Of a stretch of 5,290 bases of DNA, positions 1 through 4,931 are shown piece after piece. The notes beneath the pieces were generated by a model, which was not told where the DNA came from, did not search any database, and worked only from the letters and a program-made list of their open reading frames with translations. The stretch's first letter is position 1, and every line of letters starts with the position of its first letter. Position numbers and translations under genes: made by a program. The DNA lies in contig JACCQS010000328.1 in the NCBI GenBank assembly GCA_013814015.1, positions 1 to 5,290 on the forward strand, written 5' to 3'. This stretch comes from Geodermatophilaceae bacterium (lineage in GTDB: Bacteria; Actinomycetota; Actinomycetes; Mycobacteriales; Geodermatophilaceae).

Positions 1-160
1 TCAACGCGAATCCGTCCCGCAGCACCGAACTGAACCAATGGTCGACCAGGTGTCCTGGAGCGCCGACGGCGGTGAACGCAGCGGCCAGGGGCGCGAGATC
101 GGACAACGTCTCGTTGACGTCGAAGACGAGCAGCGGCGTGGAGGGGTCTCGAGTAGCCAT
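1..160 (-). CDS. Type II haloacid dehalogenase-like HAD hydrolase, 5' part only
   Basis: Only the first 53 codons are present; the gene runs off the left edge. The start is the ATG at 160-158, followed by MATRDPSTPLLVFDVNETLS. The segment FDVNET (residues 13-18) is HAD motif I, with Asp14 as the predicted nucleophile. Asn16 replaces the second Asp usual in HAD phosphatases, and the DVNET form is typical of the type II haloacid dehalogenase branch. Family members hydrolyse the carbon-halogen bond of 2-haloacids through an Asp-ester intermediate in the cytoplasm, but many actinobacterial members have unknown substrates. The remaining visible sequence (APGHLVDHWFSSVLRDGFAL) fits the start of the helical cap. 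The Shine-Dalgarno sequence is weak (GGGAC just before the ATG). It is transcribed divergently from the broken AHSA1 gene. The family call is fairly firm; the substrate cannot be judged from this fragment. Confidence 0.82.
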   Translation of the reverse strand, partial: MATRDPSTPLLVFDVNETLSDLAPLAAAFTAVGAPGHLVDHWFSSVLRDGFAL

Positions 161-185
161 GTCCCATTCTGAACCGTGACGACCG

Positions 186-202
186 GACGAGGTGGACTCG
201 TC
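186..202. promoter_or_regulatory. Candidate operator dyad in the divergent intergenic region
   Basis: A perfect 6-bp inverted repeat, GACGAG-N5-CTCGTC, lies between the two divergent genes that start at 160 (minus) and 232 (plus). A regulator binding here could control both. No regulator gene is visible in the window and no clear -35/-10 pair was found around it. A 6-bp dyad can arise by chance in GC-rich DNA, so this is only a candidate. Confidence 0.22.
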
Positions 203-311
203 GGCCACAACCTCGAGGAGGAGCCCAACACATGGCCGATCCGGACCACATCAGCCGAATCCGCACAGCCAAAGTCCGCACGGAAGCAGACGGCACATAC
301 AGCGTGATCCT

Positions 312-329
312 CACCGTCACCGTCACCGT
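312..329 (+). repeat. Three tandem copies of the hexamer CACCGT
   Basis: CACCGT occurs three times in a row inside the 5' half of the broken AHSA1 gene, where it encodes a Thr-Val alternation (TVTVTV) in a predicted beta strand. It is in frame and is the kind of short repeat that can gain or lose units by slippage. No regulatory role is indicated. Confidence 0.6.
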
Positions 330-385
330 CGCAGCCGCGCGTTCGGTCGTCTTCTCGGCCTTCACCGACCCGGGCGTGCTGGCCC

Positions 386-391
386 GGAGGG
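386..391 (+). promoter_or_regulatory. Internal Shine-Dalgarno sequence before a possible restart codon
   Basis: GGAGGG sits 7 nt upstream of ATG 399, in the frame of the intact C-terminal half of the broken AHSA1 gene. Ribosomes could start here and make an 81-residue fragment. It is also just coding sequence near the deletion junction, so its use is uncertain. Confidence 0.3.
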
Positions 392-672
392 TCAGGCCAT
401 GGGCGTGACCGGCGTCTATCAGGACGTCGAAGCTCCGGCTCGATTGACGATGAGTTGGCAGTGGATCGGAGAACCTGCGGTCAGCCATGTCGCGATCGAG
501 TTGACCGATGTAGCCGATGACCAGACCGAAGTTGTGGTTACTCATTCGGCCAACCAGTCGACCACCGAGAGCGACGATCACCTGCACGGCTGGCGCGATT
601 GCCTGGGTCGCCTCGTCGAGAGCTTCGGCACAGGTGGGAGCTGAGGCCTACTCGGCGAGCTACCGTCTTGAG

Positions 673-1635
673 ATGCGCACCGCCACGTTGTCCGACGCTC
701 CGCTGCACTCCACGGAGGAGTTGCCTCCGCCCTGGCCGGGGCGGCGGGTGTCCCTCAACGGCGGGGTCGTGTACCTGCGCTCCACTCCGGGTGGGCCAGA
801 CAGCGAGCCCGCCTTGTACGTCCACGGGCTCGGCGGTGCCTCCACGAATTGGACCGACTACGCGGGCCTGCTCTGCGACCGCCTCGACGGGCAGGCCCTG
901 GATCTTTTCGGTTTCGGCCGTTCCGGGCCGGCCCCGCGCAGCGACTACTCGATCGAGACACACGTCCGGACCGTGATCGCGGCCATCGAAGCCCGCGGTA
1001 AGCCCGTACACCTGATCGGGAACTCCCTCGGCGGGTTGACCAGCATCCTGGTGACCGGTCGCCGCCCGGATCTGGTGAGGACATTGACGCTGATCTCGCC
1101 GGCCGTCCCGGACCTTCGCCCGCCTCGGCAGATGTCGACTCCGCTATTCCCGCTGCTGCTGCTGCCCGGAATCGCCAAGGCCGTCGAGCGGCGGATGGCC
1201 GGGATCAGCGCCGAGGAACGCGTCCAGGCAATGTTGGAGCTGTGTTTCGCCGATCTCGAGCGGGTGCCCGAACAGCGCCTGGCCGAGGCCATTCACGAGG
1301 CGAGGATCCGGGCCGATCTGCCGTGGGCCTCGACCGCGCTGGCCCGCAGCTTCCGCAGTCTGGTCGGGGCCTATCTCACTCCCGGGCCCCGTAACCCCTG
1401 GCGGGTCGCCGCGGGAATCACCAAGCCGACCCTGATCATCTGGGGTGACCGCGACAAGCTCGTCAACGTGCGCAACGCGCCCCGACTGGCCTCGGTGATG
1501 CCGGATGCCCGCCTTCTGGTCCTGCCTGGCATCGGGCACACACCGCAACTCGAGGACCCGATCACGTCGGCCCGCGCGACCCTGGCCCTGCTCGACGAAG
1601 CACCAGAGACGACCCGACGACGTGAGCCCGTCTGA
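673..1635 (+). CDS. Alpha/beta fold hydrolase
   Basis: A 320-residue protein with the full alpha/beta-hydrolase signature. The oxyanion-hole segment HGLGG is at residues 51-55. The nucleophile elbow GNSLGG (116-121) carries Ser118. The acid is in WGDRDKLV (Asp261 by the GxxD pattern) and the base is His289 in LPGIGHTPQLED. A helical cap lies roughly at 150-235. No signal peptide or membrane helix is evident (a Leu-rich stretch at 158-164 lies in the cap region), so it is probably cytoplasmic. It resembles the lipase/esterase and C-C hydrolase branch (MhpC/BphD-like), but the substrate cannot be told from sequence. ATG 673 is 28 nt after the AHSA1 remnant and gives a conventional N-terminus. 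An in-frame GTG at 634 would add 13 residues and overlap the remnant. The Shine-Dalgarno sequence is weak for both, so the start is less sure than the gene. The next gene lies 75 nt downstream on the same strand. Confidence 0.9.
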   Translation: MRTATLSDAPLHSTEELPPPWPGRRVSLNGGVVYLRSTPGGPDSEPALYVHGLGGASTNWTDYAGLLCDRLDGQALDLFGFGRSGPAPRSDYSIETHVRTVIAAIEARGKPVHLIGNSLGGLTSILVTGRRPDLVRTLTLISPAVPDLRPPRQMSTPLFPLLLLPGIAKAVERRMAGISAEERVQAMLELCFADLERVPEQRLAEAIHEARIRADLPWASTALARSFRSLVGAYLTPGPRNPWRVAAGITKPTLIIWGDRDKLVNVRNAPRLASVMPDARLLVLPGIGHTPQLEDPITSARATLALLDEAPETTRRREPV

Positions 1636-1665
1636 GCTTCGATTGCGGCGCATCTGCGGGCACAT

Positions 1666-1692
1666 CGCGGCCTGCCCGCCGCGAGGGCCGCG
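1666..1692 (+). other. Stem-loop after the hydrolase gene
   Basis: A perfect 7-bp inverted repeat, CGCGGCC (1666-1672) and GGCCGCG (1686-1692), with a 13-nt loop lies 30 nt after the hydrolase stop. No T-run follows, so it is not a canonical intrinsic terminator. It could slow transcription or stabilise the 3' end, or be a by-product of high GC. Confidence 0.25.
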
Positions 1693-1710
1693 GTGTGAGA
1701 GTGTGAAGTG

Positions 1711-2721
1711 ATGACCCGGCAGGCTGGCGCCAACCACGGCAGCAGCGCAGGGGGTGTCGCCGGTCTCCATGTTGATCCGGAACGGATTTCGCAGCGGCCC
1801 GAGCCACGTCATGACGACCACCTGAGGCGCTCACCGGAACCCTTTCCCCGGCCACTGTCGAGCAACGGAATGCGTTCGCCGGACGGGCCCCTCGTCGCCC
1901 GGCACCATGTCCCGCCCGCGCAGCGCAGCAGGCAGCGGCCACAAGGGGGTCGGGTCGCCCGATTCGTGACCGCCTACGGCTGGCGTGCCCTGGTCATTCC
2001 GGTGCTTGCCGTGGCGACGTTCGTGACGATGCTCGACGTGGCCTCGCCCGAGCCCTCCCCGGCCTCGGCGGTCGCTGAGCCGGCGCCCTCCACTTCTGAG
2101 ACGACTCCACCGCAGACCGTCGAACCGACCGCGACGGCTGAGGGTGAGGCGGCTCCGGCCACCCCGCCACCAGTCGTCGCGCCGGTGCCTTTCGTGGAAC
2201 AGGGCAGCGGAGACCTGTCGGTCGTCCCCGGATCCTCACAGGTCTACGGCAGCGGTCCGCTGCAGCGCTTCCTGGTCGAGGTCGAGGACGGGATCAACGT
2301 CGATGGGGCCGGCTTCGCTGCTGCGGTAGAGGCGACCCTGGCCGACCCCCGCGGCTGGGGTGCCGGTGGCGAGTTGTCGTTCCAACGCGTCGACGGAGGC
2401 GATTACGACTTCCGGGTGTCCCTGGTCAGCCCGGTGAACGTCGAGTCCTTCTGCCCGGGTGTGGGCACCGGCGGATACACCTCGTGCCGGTACGGCGAAC
2501 GCGCGGTCATCAATCTGGCCCGGTGGGAGACCGCTGTCCCGGACTATCAGGGCGACGTCGCGACCTACCGTCAGTACGTCGTGAACCATGAGGTCGGCCA
2601 CGCCCTCGGCAACGGGCACGAGCCGTGCCCTGGTTCCGGCGAGCTCGCCCCAGTCATGCAACAACAGACCCTCGGCCTGGACGGCTGCGTCAAGAACGCC
2701 TGGCCGTTCCCCGACGCCTGA
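1711..2721 (+). CDS. DUF3152 membrane-anchored putative zinc metalloprotease
   Basis: This 336-residue protein has four parts. Residues 1-90 are a basic, Pro/Arg-rich, probably disordered cytoplasmic segment ending in VTAYGWR. One transmembrane helix lies at about 92-108. A Pro/Ala/Thr/Ser-rich linker covers about 112-161. An extracytoplasmic DUF3152 domain follows at about 162-336. The domain holds HEVGHALGNGH (His293, Glu294, His297, Gly300, His303), matching the metzincin zinc motif HExxHxxGxxH. Met316 (APVMQQQ) is a candidate Met-turn, and Cys248, 259, 306 and 326 could form two disulfides outside the cell. Peptidase activity is inferred from the motif; I know of no characterised member. 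The start is uncertain. ATG 1711 (or the adjacent GTG 1708) gives the longest form, and long disordered N-termini are common in this family. ATG 1870 would give 283 residues. G/C-ending codons are 36 of 53 before 1870 but 31 of 37 just after it, which slightly favours the shorter form. Neither start has a strong Shine-Dalgarno sequence. The gene precedes moeZ, an order I recall from mycobacteria (Rv3207c-Rv3206c). Confidence 0.87.
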   Translation: MTRQAGANHGSSAGGVAGLHVDPERISQRPEPRHDDHLRRSPEPFPRPLSSNGMRSPDGPLVARHHVPPAQRSRQRPQGGRVARFVTAYGWRALVIPVLAVATFVTMLDVASPEPSPASAVAEPAPSTSETTPPQTVEPTATAEGEAAPATPPPVVAPVPFVEQGSGDLSVVPGSSQVYGSGPLQRFLVEVEDGINVDGAGFAAAVEATLADPRGWGAGGELSFQRVDGGDYDFRVSLVSPVNVESFCPGVGTGGYTSCRYGERAVINLARWETAVPDYQGDVATYRQYVVNHEVGHALGNGHEPCPGSGELAPVMQQQTLGLDGCVKNAWPFPDA

Positions 2722-2730
2722 CCGGATCTG

Positions 2731-2757
2731 CCGCGAGGACCCCGGAAGGGTTCGCGG
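2731..2757 (+). terminator. Hairpin between the DUF3152 gene and moeZ, possible terminator
   Basis: CCGCGA (2731-2736) pairs with TCGCGG (2752-2757). ACCC (2739-2742) pairs with GGGT (2748-2751), leaving a 2-nt bulge (GG) and a CGGAA loop, for 10 bp of stem. It begins 10 nt after the DUF3152 stop codon. No T-run follows, so termination would have to be of the T-less kind proposed in actinobacteria. An alternative stem, GGACCC (2737-2742) with GGGTCC (2756-2761), would compete with it. Confidence 0.4.
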
Positions 2758-2767
2758 GTCCCGTGCG

Positions 2768-2795
2768 TTGCACGCCCTAGACAGGCGAGAATCGT
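2768..2795 (+). promoter_or_regulatory. Weak candidate promoter for moeZ
   Basis: TTGCAC (2768-2773) resembles a -35 box. With a 16-nt spacer it is followed by AATCGT (2790-2795), which keeps only the key A and final T of a -10 box. A transcript starting a few bases later would have a short leader ending at the GAGGAG ribosome binding site. The match is poor; readthrough from the DUF3152 gene is an alternative. Confidence 0.2.
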
Positions 2796-2806
2796 TCATC
2801 CCAGTC

Positions 2807-2812
2807 GAGGAG
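2807..2812 (+). promoter_or_regulatory. moeZ ribosome binding site
   Basis: GAGGAG is 6 nt upstream of the GTG at 2819. It decides the moeZ start: the reading frame stays open far upstream into the DUF3152 gene, but only this GTG has a strong site and gives the family N-terminus (QLPPLVEPA). Confidence 0.8.
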
Positions 2813-2818
2813 TACTCC

Positions 2819-3979
2819 GTGCAGTTGCCACCCCTGGTCGAGCCGGCCGCTCAGCTGACCGTCGAAGAGGTCCGCCGCTACAGCCGGCACCTGATCATTC
2901 CCGATGTCGGGATGGACGGGCAGAAGCGGCTGAAGAACGCCAAGGTCCTCGCCGTCGGCGCTGGCGGGCTGGGCTCGCCCACGCTGCTCTATCTGGCTGC
3001 CGCCGGCGTCGGCACGCTTGGCATCGTCGAGTTCGACGTCGTCGACGAGTCCAACCTGCAGCGCCAGATCATCCATGGCACCTCTGATGTCGGTAAGTCC
3101 AAGGGGCTGTCGGCCAAAGAGTCGATCGCCGAGATCAATCCGCTGGTCAACGTGGTGCTGCACGAGACGCGGTTGGACTCCGACAACGTGCTGGAGATCT
3201 TCGCCCAGTACGACCTGATCGTGGACGGCACCGACAACTTCGCCACCCGTTATCTGGTCAACGACGCATGCGTCCTGCTCGACAAGCCCTACGTCTGGGG
3301 CTCGATCTTCCGGTTCGATGGTCAGGTGTCGGTCTTCTGGGACTCGCACGGTCCCAACTACCGCGACCTCTATCCCGTACCGCCGCCACCGGGTATGGCG
3401 CCGTCCTGCGCTGAAGGCGGTGTCCTCGGCGTGCTCTGCGCGACTATCGGGTCGATTCAGGCCACCGAGGCGATCAAGCTGATCACCGGCATCGGGGAAA
3501 CCCTGCTCGGCCGGCTGACCGTGTACGACGCCCTGGAGATGAACTTCCGCACGGTGTCGATCCGCAAGGACCCAACGGGCGAGCCGATCACCGAACTCAT
3601 CGATTACGACGACTTCTGTGGCGTGGTATCGGACGCGGCCTCGCAGGCCGCGCTCGGATCGACGATCACGGTCGAGGAGCTCAAGGACATGATCGACTCT
3701 GGCAAGGACTTCGAGTTGATCGATGTCCGTGAGCCCAACGAGTACGAGATCGTCTCGATACCTGGTGCGAAGCTCATCCCGAAGGACGAGATTCTCTCCG
3801 GCCGGGCGCTGTCCCAACTCCCGCAGAACAAGCCGATCATCTTGCACTGCAAGACCGGCGCGCGGTCGGCCGAGGTCTTGGCCGCCGTCCAAGCCGCCGG
3901 ATTCGGTGACGCAGTGCATGTACAGGGCGGCGTATCGGCTTGGGCCAATCGGATCGACAACTCGCTGCCGACCTACTGA
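2819..3979 (+). CDS. moeZ: MoeZ: E1-like sulfur-carrier adenylyltransferase/sulfurtransferase
   Basis: This 386-residue two-domain protein matches actinobacterial MoeZ (Mycobacterium Rv3206c, also called moeB1) in order and length. The ThiF/MoeB/E1 domain spans about 12-260. It has the nucleotide loop GAGGLG (47-52), NLQRQ (79-83) with the arginine used in adenylation, DGTDN (136-140) with the Mg-ATP aspartate Asp139, and PSCAEGGVLG with Cys197. The rhodanese domain spans about 282-386, with active-site Cys344 in the loop CKTGARS. The family adenylates the C-terminal glycine of MoaD- or CysO-type carriers and then passes persulfide sulfur from the rhodanese cysteine to form a thiocarboxylate, feeding molybdopterin and, in mycobacteria, cysteine synthesis. 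It acts in the cytosol. The two CxxC zinc pairs of E. coli MoeB and human MOCS3 are absent (NYRDLYP where they have a cysteine pair), as in mycobacterial MoeZ. No carrier gene lies in the window. The GTG start is set by the strong upstream GAGGAG. Confidence 0.96.
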   Translation: MQLPPLVEPAAQLTVEEVRRYSRHLIIPDVGMDGQKRLKNAKVLAVGAGGLGSPTLLYLAAAGVGTLGIVEFDVVDESNLQRQIIHGTSDVGKSKGLSAKESIAEINPLVNVVLHETRLDSDNVLEIFAQYDLIVDGTDNFATRYLVNDACVLLDKPYVWGSIFRFDGQVSVFWDSHGPNYRDLYPVPPPPGMAPSCAEGGVLGVLCATIGSIQATEAIKLITGIGETLLGRLTVYDALEMNFRTVSIRKDPTGEPITELIDYDDFCGVVSDAASQAALGSTITVEELKDMIDSGKDFELIDVREPNEYEIVSIPGAKLIPKDEILSGRALSQLPQNKPIILHCKTGARSAEVLAAVQAAGFGDAVHVQGGVSAWANRIDNSLPTY

Positions 3980-3993
3980 TCGACCTCGGGTCT

Positions 3994-4560
3994 GTGCGCG
4001 AGATCGTCGAGCGCTTCCAGCGGGCGCAGGCGCTCTTCGGTGACCGCGTGGCTGCTTTAGCGCCGGGCTCGTGGGACATTGCGACTGCCCTCCCGGGTTG
4101 GTCTGTTCGGGACCTGGTGCGGCACCTGGTCGACGAACAGCGCTGGGCGCCAGCATTGCTCGCCGGGCAGACAGCCGCGAAGATTGGTGACCGCTTCTCG
4201 GCTGATCCCCTCGGCGATGATCCGGTGGGCGCCTGGGAGTCCGCCGCTGATGACGCGCTGACTGCCTTCGCTGGCCCAGATGCATTGCAGCGCACAGTTA
4301 TCCTGTCCTACGGCGAGACGCCCGCGGCCGATTACTGCGCCGAGATGACGGCCGATCTCGTCGTACACGCCTGGGACCTGGCGCATGCCATCGGGGGAGT
4401 GGAACGTCTCGACGACAACCTCGTGGCCTGGACACTCGATTATGCGGAGGAGCATCTCGATGGCTCCGGAATGCCGGGTGTCTTCGATGCTGCCGTGGCG
4501 GTGCCCGACGACGCCGACCTGCAGACCCGGCTGCTGGCCCGGTACGGCCGCCGAACCTGA
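3994..4560 (+). CDS. TIGR03086-family, mycothiol-dependent maleylpyruvate isomerase-like protein
   Basis: A 188-residue DinB/MDMPI-like four-helix protein. The N-terminal helix (REIVERFQRAQALF) and LPGWSVRDLVRHLVDEQRW (33-51, with His44) are the usual TIGR03086/MDMPI signature. The second signature is ADLVVHAWDLAHAIG (120-134), with His125. In characterised maleylpyruvate isomerase, zinc is held by His52, Glu144 and His148. Here His44, Asp121 and His125 occupy the matching pattern, so an Asp takes the Glu place, as in many TIGR03086 proteins. A thiol-dependent isomerase or transferase activity is possible, but the reaction is unknown. GTG 3994, 14 nt after moeZ, gives a family-like N-terminus. 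TTG 3940 would add 18 residues and overlap moeZ by 40 nt. Neither has a good Shine-Dalgarno sequence, so translation is probably coupled to moeZ. The ATL gene follows after 7 nt. In M. tuberculosis the gene after moeZ (Rv3205c) is, as I recall, of this type. Confidence 0.85.
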   Translation: MREIVERFQRAQALFGDRVAALAPGSWDIATALPGWSVRDLVRHLVDEQRWAPALLAGQTAAKIGDRFSADPLGDDPVGAWESAADDALTAFAGPDALQRTVILSYGETPAADYCAEMTADLVVHAWDLAHAIGGVERLDDNLVAWTLDYAEEHLDGSGMPGVFDAAVAVPDDADLQTRLLARYGRRT

Positions 4561-4567
4561 TCCGGCT

Positions 4568-4864
4568 GTGGACTTCGAGGATTTCGCGGAGTCGGTGTAT
4601 GACGTGGTGGACACGATCCCGGTCGGGCGCGTGGTGACCTACGGTGACATCGCCGAGTACCTCGGACAGGGCGGTCCCCGAAGGGTGGCCCGCGCGATGG
4701 CCCAGTGCCAGGGCGCGGTGGCCTGGCATCGGGTGATCCGGTCCAGCGGCGTGCCCGCCGAGCAGGTCCGCGCCAGGCAGTTGGAGTTACTGGCCGCCGA
4801 AGGCACCGCGCTGCTCGATGGCAGTAGGGTGGACCTGCGCCGGGCGCGCTGGCCGCTGCCCTGA
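4568..4864 (+). CDS. Alkyltransferase-like protein (ATL), O6-alkylguanine lesion recognition
   Basis: This 98-residue protein is the DNA-binding domain of O6-alkylguanine-DNA alkyltransferase alone, the usual ATL size. It opens with FAESVYDVVDTIPVGRVVTYGDIAEYLG (residues 6-33), the standard MGMT/ATL N-terminus. GGPRRVARAMAQC (35-47) is the recognition-helix region with a candidate arginine finger (Arg39). The catalytic PCHR of MGMT is replaced by AWHR (52-55): Trp53 stands where the alkyl-accepting cysteine would be, so it cannot take the alkyl group. By family knowledge, ATL proteins flip and bind O6-alkylguanine, bend the DNA and hand the lesion to nucleotide excision repair. Most ATLs have PWHR; Ala52 instead of Pro is a mild variant. 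GTG 4568 is 7 nt after the preceding stop and gives a full family N-terminus; no strong Shine-Dalgarno sequence is seen, which suggests translational coupling. It probably corresponds to mycobacterial Rv3204. Confidence 0.92.
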   Translation: MDFEDFAESVYDVVDTIPVGRVVTYGDIAEYLGQGGPRRVARAMAQCQGAVAWHRVIRSSGVPAEQVRARQLELLAAEGTALLDGSRVDLRRARWPLP

Positions 4865-4920
4865 GCCAGGGGCTTTCGCGGCGGGACAGGCTCGGCCACC
4901 ATAGGTTGCTCCGGCGACCC

Positions 4921-4926
4921 GAGGAG
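4921..4926 (+). promoter_or_regulatory. trpB2 ribosome binding site
   Basis: GAGGAG is 5 nt upstream of ATG 4932 and sets that start. A TAGGTT at 4902-4907 could be a -10 box, but no convincing -35 box is seen upstream of it, so an independent promoter in the 67-nt gap is unproven. Confidence 0.75.
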
Positions 4927-4931
4927 CAGAC

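Larger units (their letters stand above)
232..644 (+). pseudogene. Disrupted AHSA1/SRPBCC-family gene (internal deletion and frameshift)
   Basis: The N-terminal half reads in one frame from ATG 232, with a good Shine-Dalgarno sequence GAGGAGGAG at 215-223. It runs through an AHSA1-like segment ending VVFSAFTDPGVLAR (residues 39-52), then meets TGA at 406-408 after 58 codons. The C-terminal half lies in another frame from about 381 to TGA 642-644. It has clear AHSA1 features: GVYQDVEAPARLTMSWQW and HLHGWRDCLGRLVESF. Intact relatives have about 25-30 more residues between the TDP..LAR segment and the GVY..VE segment (the WWGP..GG.Y.. strands). A single-base error therefore does not explain it; a deletion of length 1 mod 3 does. 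AHSA1/SRPBCC proteins form a helix-grip fold with a hydrophobic pocket; most bacterial ones are uncharacterised. The C-terminal piece might still be made from ATG 399 (81 residues), which has its own Shine-Dalgarno sequence. It is most probably a decayed gene. Confidence 0.75.

Noticed and set aside
192..380. Reading the AHSA1 frame from 192 as one intact 150-residue protein
   Set aside because: The 192-380 part of that frame is His/Arg/Pro-rich noise, while the other frame from ATG 232 gives a real AHSA1 N-terminus with a good ribosome binding site.
381..391. Programmed -1 frameshifting joining the two AHSA1 halves
   Set aside because: No slippery heptamer or following pseudoknot is apparent, and the joined product would still lack about 25-30 core residues.
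517..672. Extending the hydrolase upstream to 517
   Set aside because: This part overlaps the AHSA1 C-terminal half in another frame and does not look like a hydrolase N-terminus; ATG 673 fits better.
1144..1821. A 225-codon open frame on the minus strand, from GTG 1821, opposite the hydrolase 3' end and the DUF3152 5' region
   Set aside because: Its first part has G/C-rich third positions and was considered as a possible gene remnant. Most of it is antisense to the hydrolase, no motif is recognisable and no ribosome binding site is evident.
2588..2818. Extending moeZ upstream to 2588
   Set aside because: The extension overlaps the zinc-motif region of the DUF3152 gene and has no MoeZ similarity; GTG 2819 has a strong GAGGAG site.
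2777..4285. A 502-codon open frame on the minus strand opposite moeZ and the next gene
   Set aside because: It is antisense to a clearly recognised moeZ, shows no family motif, and is low-complexity Arg/Gln/Asp-rich sequence as expected from the opposite strand of GC-rich codons.
4863..4893. GAGCC/GGCTC inverted repeat as a terminator after the ATL gene
   Set aside because: Only 5 bp of stem with a loop over 20 nt and no T-run; not distinguishable from chance.
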